A stretch of 64,000 nucleotides of DNA from Pseudomonadota bacterium (lineage in GTDB: Bacteria; Pseudomonadota; Gammaproteobacteria; Xanthomonadales; Wenzhouxiangellaceae). Positions 55,107 through 64,000 of the stretch are shown one piece after another. The notes under the pieces are model-generated. The model searched no databases and had not been told where the DNA came from. It was given only the letters and a program-made list of their open reading frames with translations. The stretch covers positions 1,302,001 to 1,366,000 of the forward strand of contig CP053448.1 in the NCBI GenBank assembly GCA_013285445.1, given 5' to 3'. The position numbers and the translations under genes are program-made. Numbering within the stretch: the stretch's first letter is position 1; each line of letters opens with the position of its first letter.

Positions 55107-55789
55107 TTGGCACAGCGGATTGTCCGCTGTTTGGAGCCCCTGTCGGGAAACGGAACCGGCAGGGTGGACTGCACTGTAACGGGGAAACCTTAACGGCAGG
55201 GAAGCCTGGCCGATGGCAATCCCGTGGAAACCAGCGGTTGACCCGTACGATGGTGTAGGATACAAGCCGGCTTTAATTGGCTTGAGATGTGCACCAGTCG
55301 AAACAAAAGGGCGACCTGGGAGTTTTGAAGGCTCAGCTGGATTTGTTTGAGCAAGGATTCGTGATCTTGAATCCTCTGACGGAGCATGCTCCGTTCGACT
55401 TGGTGGCTTATCGGGATGGTAAGTTCCATCGAGTGCAGGTAAAGCACAGGAAAGTCGACCGCTACGGCAAGATCGAGATTAAATTCTCCACGTGCTGGGT
55501 GGACCGAAACGGAACCCACACAGTGCCCGTGGACAAGTCGGAGGTCGATCTTTTTTGTGTCTATTGTCCTGACACCGATGACTGCTACTATCTGGATCCG
55601 CTGGAATTCGGCTCGAGCGCCAGTCTGAGGGTAGAAACGCCCAAGAACAGTCAGAGAACCGGAGTACGGTTCGCTTCTGACTTTCGCCGGGTTCCGTAGA
55701 GACTATACGTGCGGCGCCTGAGATGGCGAAGAGATAGTCCAGACCACAAACTCCGTATACCGGAGGCCGCGAAAGCGGTAGTTGGTATG
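55107..55789 (+). ncRNA. Group I self-splicing intron (IC3-like)
   Basis: The exon before it ends in U and the intron ends in G (55789), as group I chemistry requires. The 5' part has GGGGAAACCTTAACGG followed by GATGGCAATCCCG, closely following the J3/4-P4-P6 layout of the Azoarcus tRNA-Ile intron. After the open reading frame come TAGAGACTATACG and GAAGAGATAGTCCAGACC, the P7 strands (GACTAT/ATAGTC) and flanking bases of the catalytic core, then a terminal hairpin CCGC-GAAA-GCGG near 55768-55779. Class IC3 is inferred from this resemblance and the tRNA host. P1 and P10 pairings were not resolved by hand. Confidence 0.85.
55289..55699 (+). CDS. Intron-encoded PD-(D/E)XK homing endonuclease (I-Ssp6803I type)
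   Basis: 136 residues inside the intron. N-terminal QSKQKGDLGVLKAQLDLFEQ, then PFDLVAY (Asp37) and VQVKHRK (Gln50-x-Lys52) make the restriction-enzyme-like catalytic core. The spacing and the QxK variant suit the endonucleases of tRNA group I introns such as I-Ssp6803I of the Synechocystis tRNA-fMet intron. It should cut the intronless tRNA gene near the anticodon to drive homing. GTG start at 55289; an out-of-frame ATG lies two bases upstream. The TAG stop (55697-55699) is part of the P7 core sequence. No frameshift or stop is seen, so it may be active. Confidence 0.8.
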   Translation: MHQSKQKGDLGVLKAQLDLFEQGFVILNPLTEHAPFDLVAYRDGKFHRVQVKHRKVDRYGKIEIKFSTCWVDRNGTHTVPVDKSEVDLFCVYCPDTDDCYYLDPLEFGSSASLRVETPKNSQRTGVRFASDFRRVP

Positions 55790-55894
55790 CTAAGCCGACG
55801 GTTGCAGGTTCGAGTCCTGCCGGGCGCGCCATTTTCGTGCTGACCGGTTACAATACGCGGTTGTGGCCGCGAGGTCGCGGACAATTTGTTAGAT

Positions 55895-55971
55895 GGTGGG
55901 CGTAGCTCAGCTGGTAGAGCACTGGATTGTGGCTCCAGAGGTCGCGGGTTCAAGCCCCGTCGCTCACCCCA
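55895..55971 (+). tRNA. tRNA-His(GTG)
   Basis: 77 bases counting the encoded extra G at -1 (55895) that pairs with discriminator C73, the hallmark of tRNA-His. Anticodon loop TTGTGGC gives GTG. Encoded CCA at 55969-55971. Confidence 0.93.
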
Positions 55972-55976
55972 CCCGA

Positions 55977-56052
<76 letters not shown>

Positions 56053-56061
56053 TTTTTCGCT

Positions 56062-56080
56062 GCCCGGCAGTATGCCGGGC
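56062..56080. other. Strong hairpin in the tig leader
   Basis: GCCCGGC (56062-56068) pairs perfectly with GCCGGGC (56074-56080) around AGTAT. No T run follows on the plus strand (one precedes it), so it is not a standard terminator for the tRNA cluster. It may protect or attenuate the tig transcript. Confidence 0.4.
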
Positions 56081-56116
56081 GTTCCTGACAGCAGACACAG
56101 GCGATTTCCAAGAACC

Positions 56117-57397
56117 ATGCAGGTATCCGTTGAAAAGACCGGTGATCTCGGGCGGCGGTTGACCGTCCAGGTGCCCGGCGAACAGATAGACAGCCAGGTA
56201 TCAGGGCGACTCAACCAGTTGCGCAAGCAGGTCCGGCTGAAGGGATTCCGGCCGGGCCGGGTGCCGATGAACATCATCAGGCAGCGCTACGGCGATCAGG
56301 TGCGCGAGGAAGTCGTCCAGGCGGTGATGCAATCGAGCCTGCAGGAGGCGATCGGCGAGCAGAACATGCGTGTCGCCGGGGTATCCAGCGTGACGCCGTC
56401 GCCCGCGCCCGGTCAGGGTGATTTCGAGTTCACGGCCGAACTGGAGGTGTTTCCGGATGTGCCGCAGCTCGAGATCGGCGACATGCGGATCGAGCGGCCG
56501 GAGTGCGAGGTCGCGGACGCCGACATCGATGACATGATTGCCACGCTGCGCGAACAGCGCCGCAGCTGGAAGCCGGTCGAACGGCCAGCGGCCAACGGCG
56601 ATCGGGTGCGCGCCGGCTACGTGGCGGAAGTCGACGGCGAGCGCATCCCGGAGATGGGCAAGCACGAGATTGCGCCGGTCATTGGCCAGCTGACCTCGTT
56701 TCCGGAGCTCGAAGCGCTGCTGGAAGGCAGCAGCGCGGGTGATGAGCAGACGACCGAGCTGACCTTCCCCGAAAGCTATCGGCACGCCTCGCTGGCCGGC
56801 CGCACAGCCAGCGTCACGCTGACCGTCGAGGCGGTCGAGGAGTCCGAGCTGCCGGAGGTGGACGAGGCATTCGCGGAGTCCTTTGGCGTCAAGGGCGGCG
56901 TCGATCAGCTGCGTGCCGACGTGCGGCGTAATCTGGAGCGCGAGATGCGCCAGGCGATCAGCAATCGTCTCAAGCTGGCCGTCACCGATGGGTTGGCCGC
57001 GCGTTTCAGCGACCTCAAGCTGCCCGAAAGCAGCATCGAGCAGGAAGTGCGCCAGATGCAGTCCCAGATTCAGCAGCAGTCCGGCCAGCAGCCGCCGCCG
57101 GCCGAACAGCTGCGGGCTGGCGCCGAGAAGCGCGTGCGTCTGGGGCTGTTGCTGGCAGAGCTGGCGCGCCAGAACGAGATCAGTATCGACCCTCAGCGCG
57201 TGCAGGCCCGCATCGAGGAAATTGCCGAGACCTATGACCAGCCGGCCGAGGTGATCGAACTCTACCGGTCCGAGCAGCGTCTGATGGAGCAGGTCGAGAA
57301 CATGGTCCTGGAGGACCAGGTCGTCGACTTCGTTCTCGAAAATGCCGAGGTCAGCAGCAAGAAGATGTCATTCAGCGAACTAATGGGACAGCAATGA
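56117..57397 (+). CDS. tig: Trigger factor
   Basis: Ribosome-bound chaperone and prolyl isomerase, 426 residues. N-terminal ribosome-binding domain begins [17 protein letters not shown] and contains the docking signature [16 protein letters not shown] (GFRxGKxP type). The FKBP-like domain (about 160-245) includes [13 protein letters not shown], and the helical C-terminal domain ends [21 protein letters not shown] 56117 is chosen over the upstream in-frame start at 56072. Its stop overlaps the clpP start (ATGA). Confidence 0.96.
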   Translation: MQVSVEKTGDLGRRLTVQVPGEQIDSQVSGRLNQLRKQVRLKGFRPGRVPMNIIRQRYGDQVREEVVQAVMQSSLQEAIGEQNMRVAGVSSVTPSPAPGQGDFEFTAELEVFPDVPQLEIGDMRIERPECEVADADIDDMIATLREQRRSWKPVERPAANGDRVRAGYVAEVDGERIPEMGKHEIAPVIGQLTSFPELEALLEGSSAGDEQTTELTFPESYRHASLAGRTASVTLTVEAVEESELPEVDEAFAESFGVKGGVDQLRADVRRNLEREMRQAISNRLKLAVTDGLAARFSDLKLPESSIEQEVRQMQSQIQQQSGQQPPPAEQLRAGAEKRVRLGLLLAELARQNEISIDPQRVQARIEEIAETYDQPAEVIELYRSEQRLMEQVENMVLEDQVVDFVLENAEVSSKKMSFSELMGQQ

Positions 57398-57999
57398 ACG
57401 AACGCGCGCTTAATCTGGTGCCGATGGTTGTCGAGCAGTCCGCTCGCGGCGAACGGGCCTATGACATTTACTCCCGCCTGCTCAAGGAGCGGGTGGTCTT
57501 CATTGTTGGACCGATCGAGGACTACGCCGCCAACCTGATCGTGGCCCAGCTGCTCTACCTGGAGTCGGAAAACCCCGAGAAGGACGTCAACATCTACATC
57601 AACTCGCCGGGCGGCTCGGTGACGGCCGGTATGGCCATCTACGACACCATGCAGTTCATCAAGCCCGATGTGGCGACGATGTGCGTGGGCCAGGCCGCGA
57701 GCATGGGCGCGCTCCTGCTGGCCGCCGGCGCCCAGGGCAAGCGCTACGCGCTGCCCCACTCGCGGGTGATGATCCATCAGCCCCTGGGCGGTTTTCAGGG
57801 CCAGGCCTCGGATATCGATATACACGCCCGCGAGATCCTGAAGATGAAGGAAACGCTCAACCGGATTCTCCACGAGCACACCCACCAGCCGCTGGCAACG
57901 ATTGAACAGGACACCGACCGCGACAAGTTTATGTCGGCCAGTGACGCGCGCGACTACGGGCTGGTCGATGAGGTTCTCAGCGCGAGACATTCACCATGA
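57394..57999 (+). CDS. clpP: ATP-dependent Clp protease proteolytic subunit
   Basis: Serine protease of the ClpXP/ClpAP barrel, 201 residues. Catalytic triad: Ser in [14 protein letters not shown], His in [16 protein letters not shown], Asp in [29 protein letters not shown] is the substrate-binding strand. The N-terminus [20 protein letters not shown] is typical. Four-base overlap with tig; clpX follows. Confidence 0.97.
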   Translation: MNERALNLVPMVVEQSARGERAYDIYSRLLKERVVFIVGPIEDYAANLIVAQLLYLESENPEKDVNIYINSPGGSVTAGMAIYDTMQFIKPDVATMCVGQAASMGALLLAAGAQGKRYALPHSRVMIHQPLGGFQGQASDIDIHAREILKMKETLNRILHEHTHQPLATIEQDTDRDKFMSASDARDYGLVDEVLSARHSP

Positions 58000-58060
58000 C
58001 GAGCGCCGATTTCGGTTAAACTCTTGGTCAGATCGCATCGCCCCGATTGACGGAAACGGC

Positions 58061-59320
58061 ATGAGCGAATCAAGCACCGACGGCAAGATTCTGTACTGTT
58101 CCTTCTGCGGCAAGAGCCAGCATGAGGTGCGCAAGCTGATTGCCGGCCCCAGTGTCTATATCTGCGACGAGTGTGTCGAGCTGTGCAACGACATCATTCG
58201 CGAGGAGCTCGACGGCTCCGGAGACAGTGAGCGCGAGAATCTGCCGACGCCGCACGAAATCCACGAGTTTCTCGATAACTACGTGATTGGGCAGCAGGCC
58301 GCCAAGAAGGTGCTGTCGGTGGCGGTCTACAACCACTACAAGCGGCTGGAGTCGAGTCGCCATCGCGACGATGTCGAGCTGGCCAAGTCGAATATTCTGC
58401 TGATCGGGCCGACCGGTTCGGGCAAGACCCTGCTTGCCGAAACGCTGGCGCGCATGCTCAACGTGCCGTTCACGATTGCCGACGCTACCACCCTGACCGA
58501 GGCGGGCTACGTCGGTGAAGACGTCGAGAACATCATCCAGAAGCTTCTGCAGAAATGCGATTACGACGTCGAGAAGGCCCAGCAGGGCATTGTCTACATT
58601 GACGAGATCGACAAGATTTCGCGCAAGGCGGAGAACCCTTCGATTACCCGCGATGTGTCGGGCGAGGGCGTCCAGCAGGCCCTGCTCAAACTGATCGAGG
58701 GCACCATGGCATCGGTGCCGCCGCAGGGCGGACGCAAGCATCCGCAGCAGGAGTTCCTTCAGGTCGATACCCGCAATATCCTGTTTGTTGTCGGTGGCGC
58801 CTTCGCCGGGCTGGACAAGGTCATCCAGGCTCGCTCGCGATCGGCGGGCATCGGTTTTCGTGCCGAGGTGCGCAGCGCCGATTCCGAAGACGTCTCGGCG
58901 CTGCTGGCCGATGTCGAGCCCGAAGATCTGATCCGCTACGGACTGATACCGGAATTCGTCGGCCGCCTGCCGGTTGTGGCAACGCTGGCCGAGCTTGACG
59001 AGGAAGCGCTGGTGCGCATTCTGATCGAGCCCAAGAATGCGGTGGTCAAGCAGTTCAGAAAACTGTTCGAGATGGATCACTGCGAGCTCGAGGTGCGTGA
59101 AGACGCACTGCACGCCATCGCGCGCAAGGCGATGGCCCGAAAGACCGGTGCGCGCGGCCTGCGCACGATCATCGAGAATGTCCTGCTCGACATCATGTAT
59201 GACTTGCCTTCGACCGATAACGTCTCCAAGGTCGTCATTGACGAGGCGGTCATCAACGGCGAGTCCGCTCCCTACGTGATCTACGAGAGCACGCCCCAGC
59301 GGGCCGGCGCAGAGTCCTGA
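58061..59320 (+). CDS. clpX: ATP-dependent Clp protease ATP-binding subunit ClpX
   Basis: AAA+ unfoldase that feeds substrates to ClpP, 419 residues. Zinc-binding domain [14 protein letters not shown]...[10 protein letters not shown], Walker [15 protein letters not shown], Walker [13 protein letters not shown] loop region and sensor motif [17 protein letters not shown] [12 protein letters not shown] are intact. ATG 58061 is used; the frame is open upstream to 57902 but overlaps clpP. 61 bases after clpP. Confidence 0.97.
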   Translation: MSESSTDGKILYCSFCGKSQHEVRKLIAGPSVYICDECVELCNDIIREELDGSGDSERENLPTPHEIHEFLDNYVIGQQAAKKVLSVAVYNHYKRLESSRHRDDVELAKSNILLIGPTGSGKTLLAETLARMLNVPFTIADATTLTEAGYVGEDVENIIQKLLQKCDYDVEKAQQGIVYIDEIDKISRKAENPSITRDVSGEGVQQALLKLIEGTMASVPPQGGRKHPQQEFLQVDTRNILFVVGGAFAGLDKVIQARSRSAGIGFRAEVRSADSEDVSALLADVEPEDLIRYGLIPEFVGRLPVVATLAELDEEALVRILIEPKNAVVKQFRKLFEMDHCELEVREDALHAIARKAMARKTGARGLRTIIENVLLDIMYDLPSTDNVSKVVIDEAVINGESAPYVIYESTPQRAGAES

Positions 59321-59344
59321 AGCCGCCGGATCGCCGTGCGGCCG

Positions 59345-59374
59345 GTTGAATCGGCCCTCACCGGCGCCAATATA
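59345..59374 (+). promoter_or_regulatory. Sigma-32-like heat-shock promoter of lon (candidate)
   Basis: GTTGAA (59345-59350) followed 13-14 bases later by GCGCCAATATA resembles the sigma-32 pattern CTTGAA-N13/14-CCCCATNT. It lies about 60 bases before the lon start in the 113-base gap after clpX. lon is a heat-shock gene in relatives, which supports it. Confidence 0.35.
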
Positions 59375-59433
59375 CACACACCAGTTGATGGATAAAGCAG
59401 GCGGCCGCGAGGTCGTGCTGCGCGAGAGGTTGA

Positions 59434-61857
59434 ATGGCCACTTACGAACCCGGTTCCGAACCCGCCGAAGCACGGCAGCCCACGCCGGTGCTGAGCCTGC
59501 GCGATGTCGTGGTCTATCCGCACATGGTCATCCCGCTGTTTGTCGGGCGTGACCGCTCCGTGCGCGCGCTCGAGGAGTGCATGAATGTCGACAAGCGTAT
59601 CCTGCTGATCACGCAGAAGAATCCGGAGGTCGAATCGCCGGCCCCCGACGATCTGTTCGGGTGCGGGACCATGGCCACGATCCTGCAGATGCTGCGTCTG
59701 CCCGACGGCACCACCAAGGTGCTGGTCGAGGGGGTCGAGCGGGTACGTGTACTCGAGCTCGACGACAGCCAGGATTACCTGGCGGCACGCTGGCAGCCTC
59801 TCGATGCGGCCGAGGAAGACGATCCGCGCGCCCTGGAGGTGACCACGCGCAGCCTGGTCGGGCTGTTCGAGCAGTACGTCAAGCTCAGCCGCAAGGTGCC
59901 GCCAGAGCTGCTGACCACGCTGTCGGGCATCGAGGACCCGAGCCGGCTGGCTGACACCATTGCGGCCCACCTGTCGGTACGAATCGAAGACAAGCAGCAG
60001 GTTCTGGAGATCGCCTCGGTGCGCAAGCGCATGGAGCATCTCATGGGGCTGATCGAGTCCGAGATCGAAGTGCTCAAGCTCGAAAAGCGGATTCGTGGAC
60101 GGGTCAAGACCCAAATGGAGAAGAGCCAGCGCGAGTATTACCTCAACGAGCAGATGAAGGCGATCCAGAAGGAGCTTGGCGACCTGGACGAGTCCGGCAA
60201 CGATCTGGGCGATCTCGAAGCCAAGATCGAAAAATCCGGCATGCCCAAGGAGGCGCTGGAGAAGGCCAGAAGCGAGTTCAACAAGCTCAAGATGATGTCG
60301 CCGATGTCAGCCGAGGCCACAGTGGTGCGCAACTACCTGGATTGGATGCTGATGCTGCCGTGGAAAAAACGCAGCAAGATCAGTCATGACATCAAAGCCG
60401 CAGAGGAAATTCTCGAAGCCGATCACTATGGCCTGGAGCGGGTCAAGGAGCGCATTCTCGAGTACCTGGCCGTGCAGAAGCGGGTCAAGAAACTCAAGGG
60501 GCCGATCCTGTGCCTGGTCGGGCCGCCGGGCGTGGGCAAGACCTCACTGGGCCGCTCGATTGCCCGGGCCACCGGCCGCAAGTTCATCCGGATGAGCCTC
60601 GGTGGCGTGCGCGATGAGGCCGAAATCCGCGGCCACCGGCGCACCTATATCGGTTCGATGCCGGGCCGGATCCTGCAGAACCTGGGCAAGGCGGGTACAC
60701 GCAATCCGCTGTTCATGCTCGACGAGCTTGACAAGATGTCGATGGATTTTCGCGGCGACCCCTCGTCGGCGCTGCTTGAGGTGCTCGATCCCGAGCAGAA
60801 CAACACCTTCAGTGATCATTACCTGGAGGTCGACTTCGACCTGTCGGAGGTGATGTTCGTGGCCACGGCAAACTCGCTCAACATTCCGCCGCCGCTGCTG
60901 GATCGGATGGAAATCATTCGAATTCCCGGCTACACCGAAGACGAAAAGCTCAATATTGCCCGGCGCTACCTGCTTCCCAAGCAGCTCGAGCAGCACGGCC
61001 TGGAGGCTGGCGAACTGACGCTGAGCCAGGCGGCGATCATCGATATCATCCGGCACTACACGCGCGAGGCCGGGGTGCGCAACCTGGAGCGCGAGATTGC
61101 CAAGATCTGCCGGAAGGTGGTCAAGGAGCTCAGCCTGGACGACGCACTGAACAAACGCCAGGTGACCGTTCAGAACCTGGACAAGTACCTGGGCGTGCGT
61201 CGCCATCGCTACGGTCGCGCCGAGGAGCAAAACGAGATCGGGCAGGTCACCGGCCTGGCCTGGACGGAGGTTGGCGGGGAACTGCTGCAGATCGAGGCGG
61301 CTGCCGTGCCCGGCAAGGGCAAGCTAACCCAGACCGGCCAGCTGGGCGAAGTCATGCAGGAATCCACCCAGGCGGCACTGTCGGTTGTTCGTTCGCGGGC
61401 CCGTGCCCTTGGCATTCCGGAAGACTTCCACCAGAACCGGGACATCCACATTCACGTACCCGAAGGTGCCACGCCCAAGGACGGGCCGAGCGCCGGTATT
61501 GCGATGGTCACCGCGCTGGTGTCGGTGTTGACTGGTGTTCCGGTCCGGGCCGACGTGGCCATGACCGGTGAAATCACGCTGCGCGGCAAGGTGCTGCCGA
61601 TCGGCGGGCTCAAGGAAAAACTGCTGGCCGCGCTGCGCGGCGGGATTCGCCTGGTACTGATTCCCGAAGAGAACGAGAAGGATCTCGTCGAGATTCCCCA
61701 GCGCATCAAGAAAGACCTCGACATTCGGCCGGTCACCTGGATCGATGAGGTGCTGGACCTGGCGCTGGTCCAGTCGCCGCAAAGCGATGTGGCGGTGGAT
61801 GTAGAATCGCCGGCCGGCAATCAGAAAACCAGTGAATCGGGCGTGCGCGCGCACTGA
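59434..61857 (+). CDS. lon: ATP-dependent protease Lon
   Basis: 807-residue cytoplasmic protease. The N-terminal substrate domain begins [20 protein letters not shown], and a coiled-coil linker contains [20 protein letters not shown]. Walker A is [15 protein letters not shown] and Walker [11 protein letters not shown]. Catalytic Ser-Lys pair: Ser in [12 protein letters not shown], Lys in [11 protein letters not shown]. Preceded by clpX and followed by hupB, the standard order. Confidence 0.97.
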   Translation: MATYEPGSEPAEARQPTPVLSLRDVVVYPHMVIPLFVGRDRSVRALEECMNVDKRILLITQKNPEVESPAPDDLFGCGTMATILQMLRLPDGTTKVLVEGVERVRVLELDDSQDYLAARWQPLDAAEEDDPRALEVTTRSLVGLFEQYVKLSRKVPPELLTTLSGIEDPSRLADTIAAHLSVRIEDKQQVLEIASVRKRMEHLMGLIESEIEVLKLEKRIRGRVKTQMEKSQREYYLNEQMKAIQKELGDLDESGNDLGDLEAKIEKSGMPKEALEKARSEFNKLKMMSPMSAEATVVRNYLDWMLMLPWKKRSKISHDIKAAEEILEADHYGLERVKERILEYLAVQKRVKKLKGPILCLVGPPGVGKTSLGRSIARATGRKFIRMSLGGVRDEAEIRGHRRTYIGSMPGRILQNLGKAGTRNPLFMLDELDKMSMDFRGDPSSALLEVLDPEQNNTFSDHYLEVDFDLSEVMFVATANSLNIPPPLLDRMEIIRIPGYTEDEKLNIARRYLLPKQLEQHGLEAGELTLSQAAIIDIIRHYTREAGVRNLEREIAKICRKVVKELSLDDALNKRQVTVQNLDKYLGVRRHRYGRAEEQNEIGQVTGLAWTEVGGELLQIEAAAVPGKGKLTQTGQLGEVMQESTQAALSVVRSRARALGIPEDFHQNRDIHIHVPEGATPKDGPSAGIAMVTALVSVLTGVPVRADVAMTGEITLRGKVLPIGGLKEKLLAALRGGIRLVLIPEENEKDLVEIPQRIKKDLDIRPVTWIDEVLDLALVQSPQSDVAVDVESPAGNQKTSESGVRAH

Positions 61858-62054
61858 GCGGGCCGAAAAATCGGAAAAAAGGGCGCCAGCGCTTTATTTA
61901 AGGGGCGTTTCCTATTGATGGGGGGCGGTCCCTGATATACCATCGATGGTCAACAGACGGTTGGTTGCTGCCCCGGGGGATTCGGACTTGCAGGCACAGG
62001 GGGAACTGGCCGCTGCCACCCACAATCGCAGATGAATTTCGGAGCGAAATAAAC

Positions 62055-62327
62055 ATGAATAAATCTGAACTGGTTGATAGCATTGCCAACAACGCAGGCC
62101 TGTCGAAAGCTGATGCCCAGCGCGCCCTGGACGCCACCATCGAATCGATCACCAAGGCACTGAAGAAAAACGACACCGTTTCCCTGGTCGGTTTTGGCAC
62201 CTTCTCGGTCAAGAACCGCGCTGCACGTACCGGCCGTAACCCGGCGACCGGCGAAGCGATCAAGATCAAGGCCTCGAAGACGCCTTCATTCAAGGCTGGC
62301 AAAGGTTTCAAAGACGCGATAAAATAG
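62055..62327 (+). CDS. hupB: DNA-binding protein HU-beta
   Basis: Histone-like DNA-bending protein of 90 residues. [20 protein letters not shown] at the start, [22 protein letters not shown] forms the beta-arm with RNPATGE at its tip, and [12 protein letters not shown] closes the protein. ATG 62055 with GGAG upstream. The tRNA-Val gene starts 15 bases after its stop, and no terminator separates them. Confidence 0.96.
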   Translation: MNKSELVDSIANNAGLSKADAQRALDATIESITKALKKNDTVSLVGFGTFSVKNRAARTGRNPATGEAIKIKASKTPSFKAGKGFKDAIK

Positions 62328-62341
62328 CGGGCTTGTGCCCG

Positions 62342-62417
62342 GGGTGCTTAGCTCAGCTGGGAGAGCATCGCCCTTACAAGGCGAGGGTCGGAGGTTCGAG
62401 CCCTCCAGCACCCACCA
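62342..62417 (+). tRNA. tRNA-Val(TAC)
   Basis: 76 bases. Acceptor GGGTGCT/AGCACCC, discriminator A, CCA. Anticodon loop CTTACAA gives TAC. It lies immediately after hupB and may be processed from the hupB transcript. Confidence 0.95.
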
Positions 62418-62423
62418 GGATAC

Positions 62424-62500
62424 GGAGTGGTAGTTCAGTTGGTTAGAATACCGGCCTGTCACGCCGGGGGTCGCGGGTTCGAGTCCCGTCCACTCCGCCA
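62424..62500 (+). tRNA. tRNA-Asp(GTC)
   Basis: 77 bases. Acceptor GGAGTGG/CCACTCC, discriminator G, CCA. Anticodon loop CTGTCAC gives GTC. Six bases after tRNA-Val. Confidence 0.95.
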
Positions 62501-62509
62501 CTGATACAC

Positions 62510-62533
62510 GGGGCGCCTTTCGGCGCCCTGTTT
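62510..62533 (+). terminator. Intrinsic terminator after tRNA-Asp
   Basis: GGGCGCC (62511-62517) pairs with GGCGCCC (62522-62528) around TTTC, followed by a T-rich tail (TGTTTG). It ends the hupB/tRNA-Val/tRNA-Asp unit. Confidence 0.7.
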
Positions 62534-62574
62534 GTTTCTGACCAACGATTACAGACCGGGGTTGACCGAACATC

Positions 62575-64000
62575 ATGCTTCAGGCCATTCGCGAGCGCGT
62601 TACCGGAATCGTAGCCATTTTTGTGCTGGGGCTACTGGCCGTACCTTTCCTGTTCTTCGGCCTCGAGAGCTACATGCAGGCAGTGCCGCAGGACGCCGTG
62701 GCCGTTGTCGGTGACGAGGAAATCAGCACGTCGGAGTTCCAGACCAGCTTTGCGCGCTACCGCGCGCAGCTTCGCCAGCGTCTGGGCGACCAGTACAACG
62801 ACGTGGCGGCCAATCAGCCGGCTGCACGCCGGGAACATCTGGAAAGCATGATCGATCAACTGCTGTTGCGCCAGCACGCCCGCGACCTGGGCATGCGCAT
62901 CTCAGATCGTGCGATTGCTGATATCCTGGCCGATATCGAGGCCTTTCAGATCGATGGCCAGTTCAATGCAGACGCCTATCGCCAGGCCCTCGGTGCGATC
63001 GGCGAGACGCCCCGCAGTTTCGAGCTCGATCTGCGCGATGACCTGCTCACCCAGCTCCTGCCGATGGCGCTGACTGATACGGCTATCGTGACCGAAACGG
63101 AAGTCGACCGGCTCATCAGCCTGCAGCAACAAAAGCGCAGCGCCACCCTGGTTGAGGTCTCCGCCGAGCCATTTCGTAGTGAAATCGAAATCGGGCAAGA
63201 GGATATTGCCGAGTACTACCAGGGCCATCTTGATTCGTTTACCAGCGAGGAACGTGTCCGCCTGGGCTATGTCTCGCTCCAGGCAGACGAACTGCTTGAG
63301 GATGCCACGCTTGGCGAGGAAGAGCTGCGTCAGCGTTATGAGGCCGCGCGGCAGCGTTACCTGACGCCCGAGGCACGTCGCGCGTCGCATATTTTGCTCG
63401 CGGCCGGTGACGAGCGCAGCGCGGAGGAGGCGCGGGCGCTGGCTGACGCACTGCGCGAGCGCGTGCGCGAAGGCGAGTCGTTTGCCGATCTGGCCGCCGA
63501 GTATTCCGATGATTTCGTGTCGGCCGAAGACGGTGGTGCACTGGGCTGGATCGAACCGGACGACATGGTCGAGCCGTTCGAGGACGCCCTTTATGCGCTC
63601 GAGGAGCCCGGTGCGATCAGTGAACCGGTCGAGACGCGCTTTGGCTGGCATCTGATTCGCCTCGAAGAGATTCGGCCGCCGCAGGGAATGAGCTTCGAGG
63701 AAGCGCGCCCGGAGATTCTGCAGGAATACCTGGAGCGGCAGCGCGACGAGCTGTTCATCGAAATGTCCGAGCGCATGGTCGATCTGGTCTACGCTGATGA
63801 CACCAGTCTGGAACCCCTGGCCGAAGCGCTTGGTCTTGAGATCCGCGAGACCGACTGGCTGACGCGAGCCGGCCATGAACAGGGTGTGGCGTCGCATATG
63901 GAAGTGGTCGAGGCGGCGTTTTCAGATCTGGTGTTGCTGGATGGTGCCGTTTCCGATCCGATCGACATCGACCGCAACCACATGGTGGCTATCAAGGTCA
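62575..64000 (+). CDS. ppiD: Periplasmic folding chaperone / peptidyl-prolyl isomerase PpiD, 3' end missing
   Basis: Inner-membrane-anchored parvulin that helps outer-membrane protein folding. The frame is open from ATG 62575 to the window edge, 475 residues seen of about 620-640. MLQAIRERVTGIVAIFVLGLLAVPFLFFGL at the start is read as the single membrane anchor (residues 12-31). The SurA_N-like domain follows (EFQTSFARYRAQLRQRLG, residues 52-110). The parvulin domain holds RRASHILLAAGDER, FADLAAEYSDDF and GGALGWIEPDDM (about 265-355). Located after hupB as in E. coli (lon-hupB-ppiD). Confidence 0.93.
   Translation, partial: MLQAIRERVTGIVAIFVLGLLAVPFLFFGLESYMQAVPQDAVAVVGDEEISTSEFQTSFARYRAQLRQRLGDQYNDVAANQPAARREHLESMIDQLLLRQHARDLGMRISDRAIADILADIEAFQIDGQFNADAYRQALGAIGETPRSFELDLRDDLLTQLLPMALTDTAIVTETEVDRLISLQQQKRSATLVEVSAEPFRSEIEIGQEDIAEYYQGHLDSFTSEERVRLGYVSLQADELLEDATLGEEELRQRYEAARQRYLTPEARRASHILLAAGDERSAEEARALADALRERVREGESFADLAAEYSDDFVSAEDGGALGWIEPDDMVEPFEDALYALEEPGAISEPVETRFGWHLIRLEEIRPPQGMSFEEARPEILQEYLERQRDELFIEMSERMVDLVYADDTSLEPLAEALGLEIRETDWLTRAGHEQGVASHMEVVEAAFSDLVLLDGAVSDPIDIDRNHMVAIKV

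Larger units (their letters stand above)
55072..55831 (+). tRNA. tRNA-Arg(TCT) interrupted by a group I intron
   Basis: Exon 1 is 55072-55106 and exon 2 is 55790-55831. Joined they give a 77-base tRNA: acceptor GCGCCCG/CGGGCGC, discriminator G, CCA, anticodon stem TCGGC/GCCGA and loop CTTCTAA, hence anticodon TCT reading AGA. The 683-base insertion lies between positions 34 and 35, the first and second anticodon bases. This is the same site used by the group I intron of cyanobacterial and plastid tRNA-Leu(UAA). Standard tRNA finders may miss it or call two fragments. Confidence 0.88.

Noticed and set aside
55479..55953. Minus-strand frames across the intron and tRNA-His
   Set aside because: They contain the GLEPATVGL and EPQSSALPAELRPP peptides typical of antisense tRNA reading and no independent domain.
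62902..63897. 331-codon minus-strand frame at the right edge
   Set aside because: Antisense to ppiD, which is open from its ATG to the window end with clear SurA_N-like and parvulin motifs.

Overview
The window reads as a chromosomal segment of a GC-rich gammaproteobacterium. The order mutS-pncC-recA-recX with alaS nearby, rpsT/murJ/ribF/ileS/lspA, and tig-clpP-clpX-lon-hupB-ppiD is typical of that class. The REP-type repeats, DUF2207/LemA pair and MuiA-like protein would suit the Xanthomonadales/Chromatiales border (for example a Wenzhouxiangella-like lineage), but that placement is inference. The left edge cuts an aminotransferase gene and the right edge cuts ppiD.

Layout. 1-6229: plus-strand surface-polysaccharide genes of clearly lower G+C (aminotransferase, FkbM methyltransferase, YbhN-like membrane protein, ATP-grasp enzyme, Gfo/Idh oxidoreductase, WecF-like fucosaminyltransferase). 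This block ends at a scar where a transposase fragment abuts a decapitated glycosyltransferase (6291-6511). 6508-8100 is the rest of that minus-strand glycosyltransferase operon. 8356-15143: GGDEF/EAL protein, DUF2061, GNAT, a secreted Cys-rich pair, acetoacetyl-CoA synthetase and an esterase. 15187-27052: murJ, rpsT, MuiA-like, obgE, DUF2207/LemA, ribF, ileS (with a one-base frameshift) and lspA. 27066-27558 is a tandem array of GTAG-type REP hairpins. 27571-36108: BI-1 protein, PLP enzyme, tsaE, nnr, queG, DUF1499 and mutS. 36260-39458: a second REP pair, pncC, a thpR remnant, a lipoprotein, recA and recX. 39464-44215 is a minus-strand cassette (TonB receptor, phytase-like lipoprotein, PhoX-like phosphatase) that probably harvests organic phosphate; it sits between recX and alaS.

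47079-56052 is rich in tRNAs and is the most unusual part. tRNA-Ser(CGA) is preceded by two broken copies of itself in a 248-bp tandem repeat. tRNA-Arg(ACG) is followed by three 179-bp repeats, each ending in a copy of the tRNA 3' end. Both arrays carry a related GC hairpin module directly before the tRNA 3'-end copy. Between them lie a sugar oxidoreductase, an aminotransferase and a KDPG-type aldolase. After them comes a four-gene heme-copper oxidase operon whose subunit I lacks the usual helix VI tyrosine and could be a nitric oxide reductase. A Pro-Arg-His-Lys tRNA cluster follows, in which tRNA-Arg(UCU) is split in its anticodon loop by a group I intron carrying a PD-(D/E)XK homing endonuclease.

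56117-64000 is the protein quality-control block: trigger factor, ClpP, ClpX, Lon, HU, tRNA-Val, tRNA-Asp and PpiD. No rRNA operon, CRISPR array, integrase or intact insertion sequence was seen.
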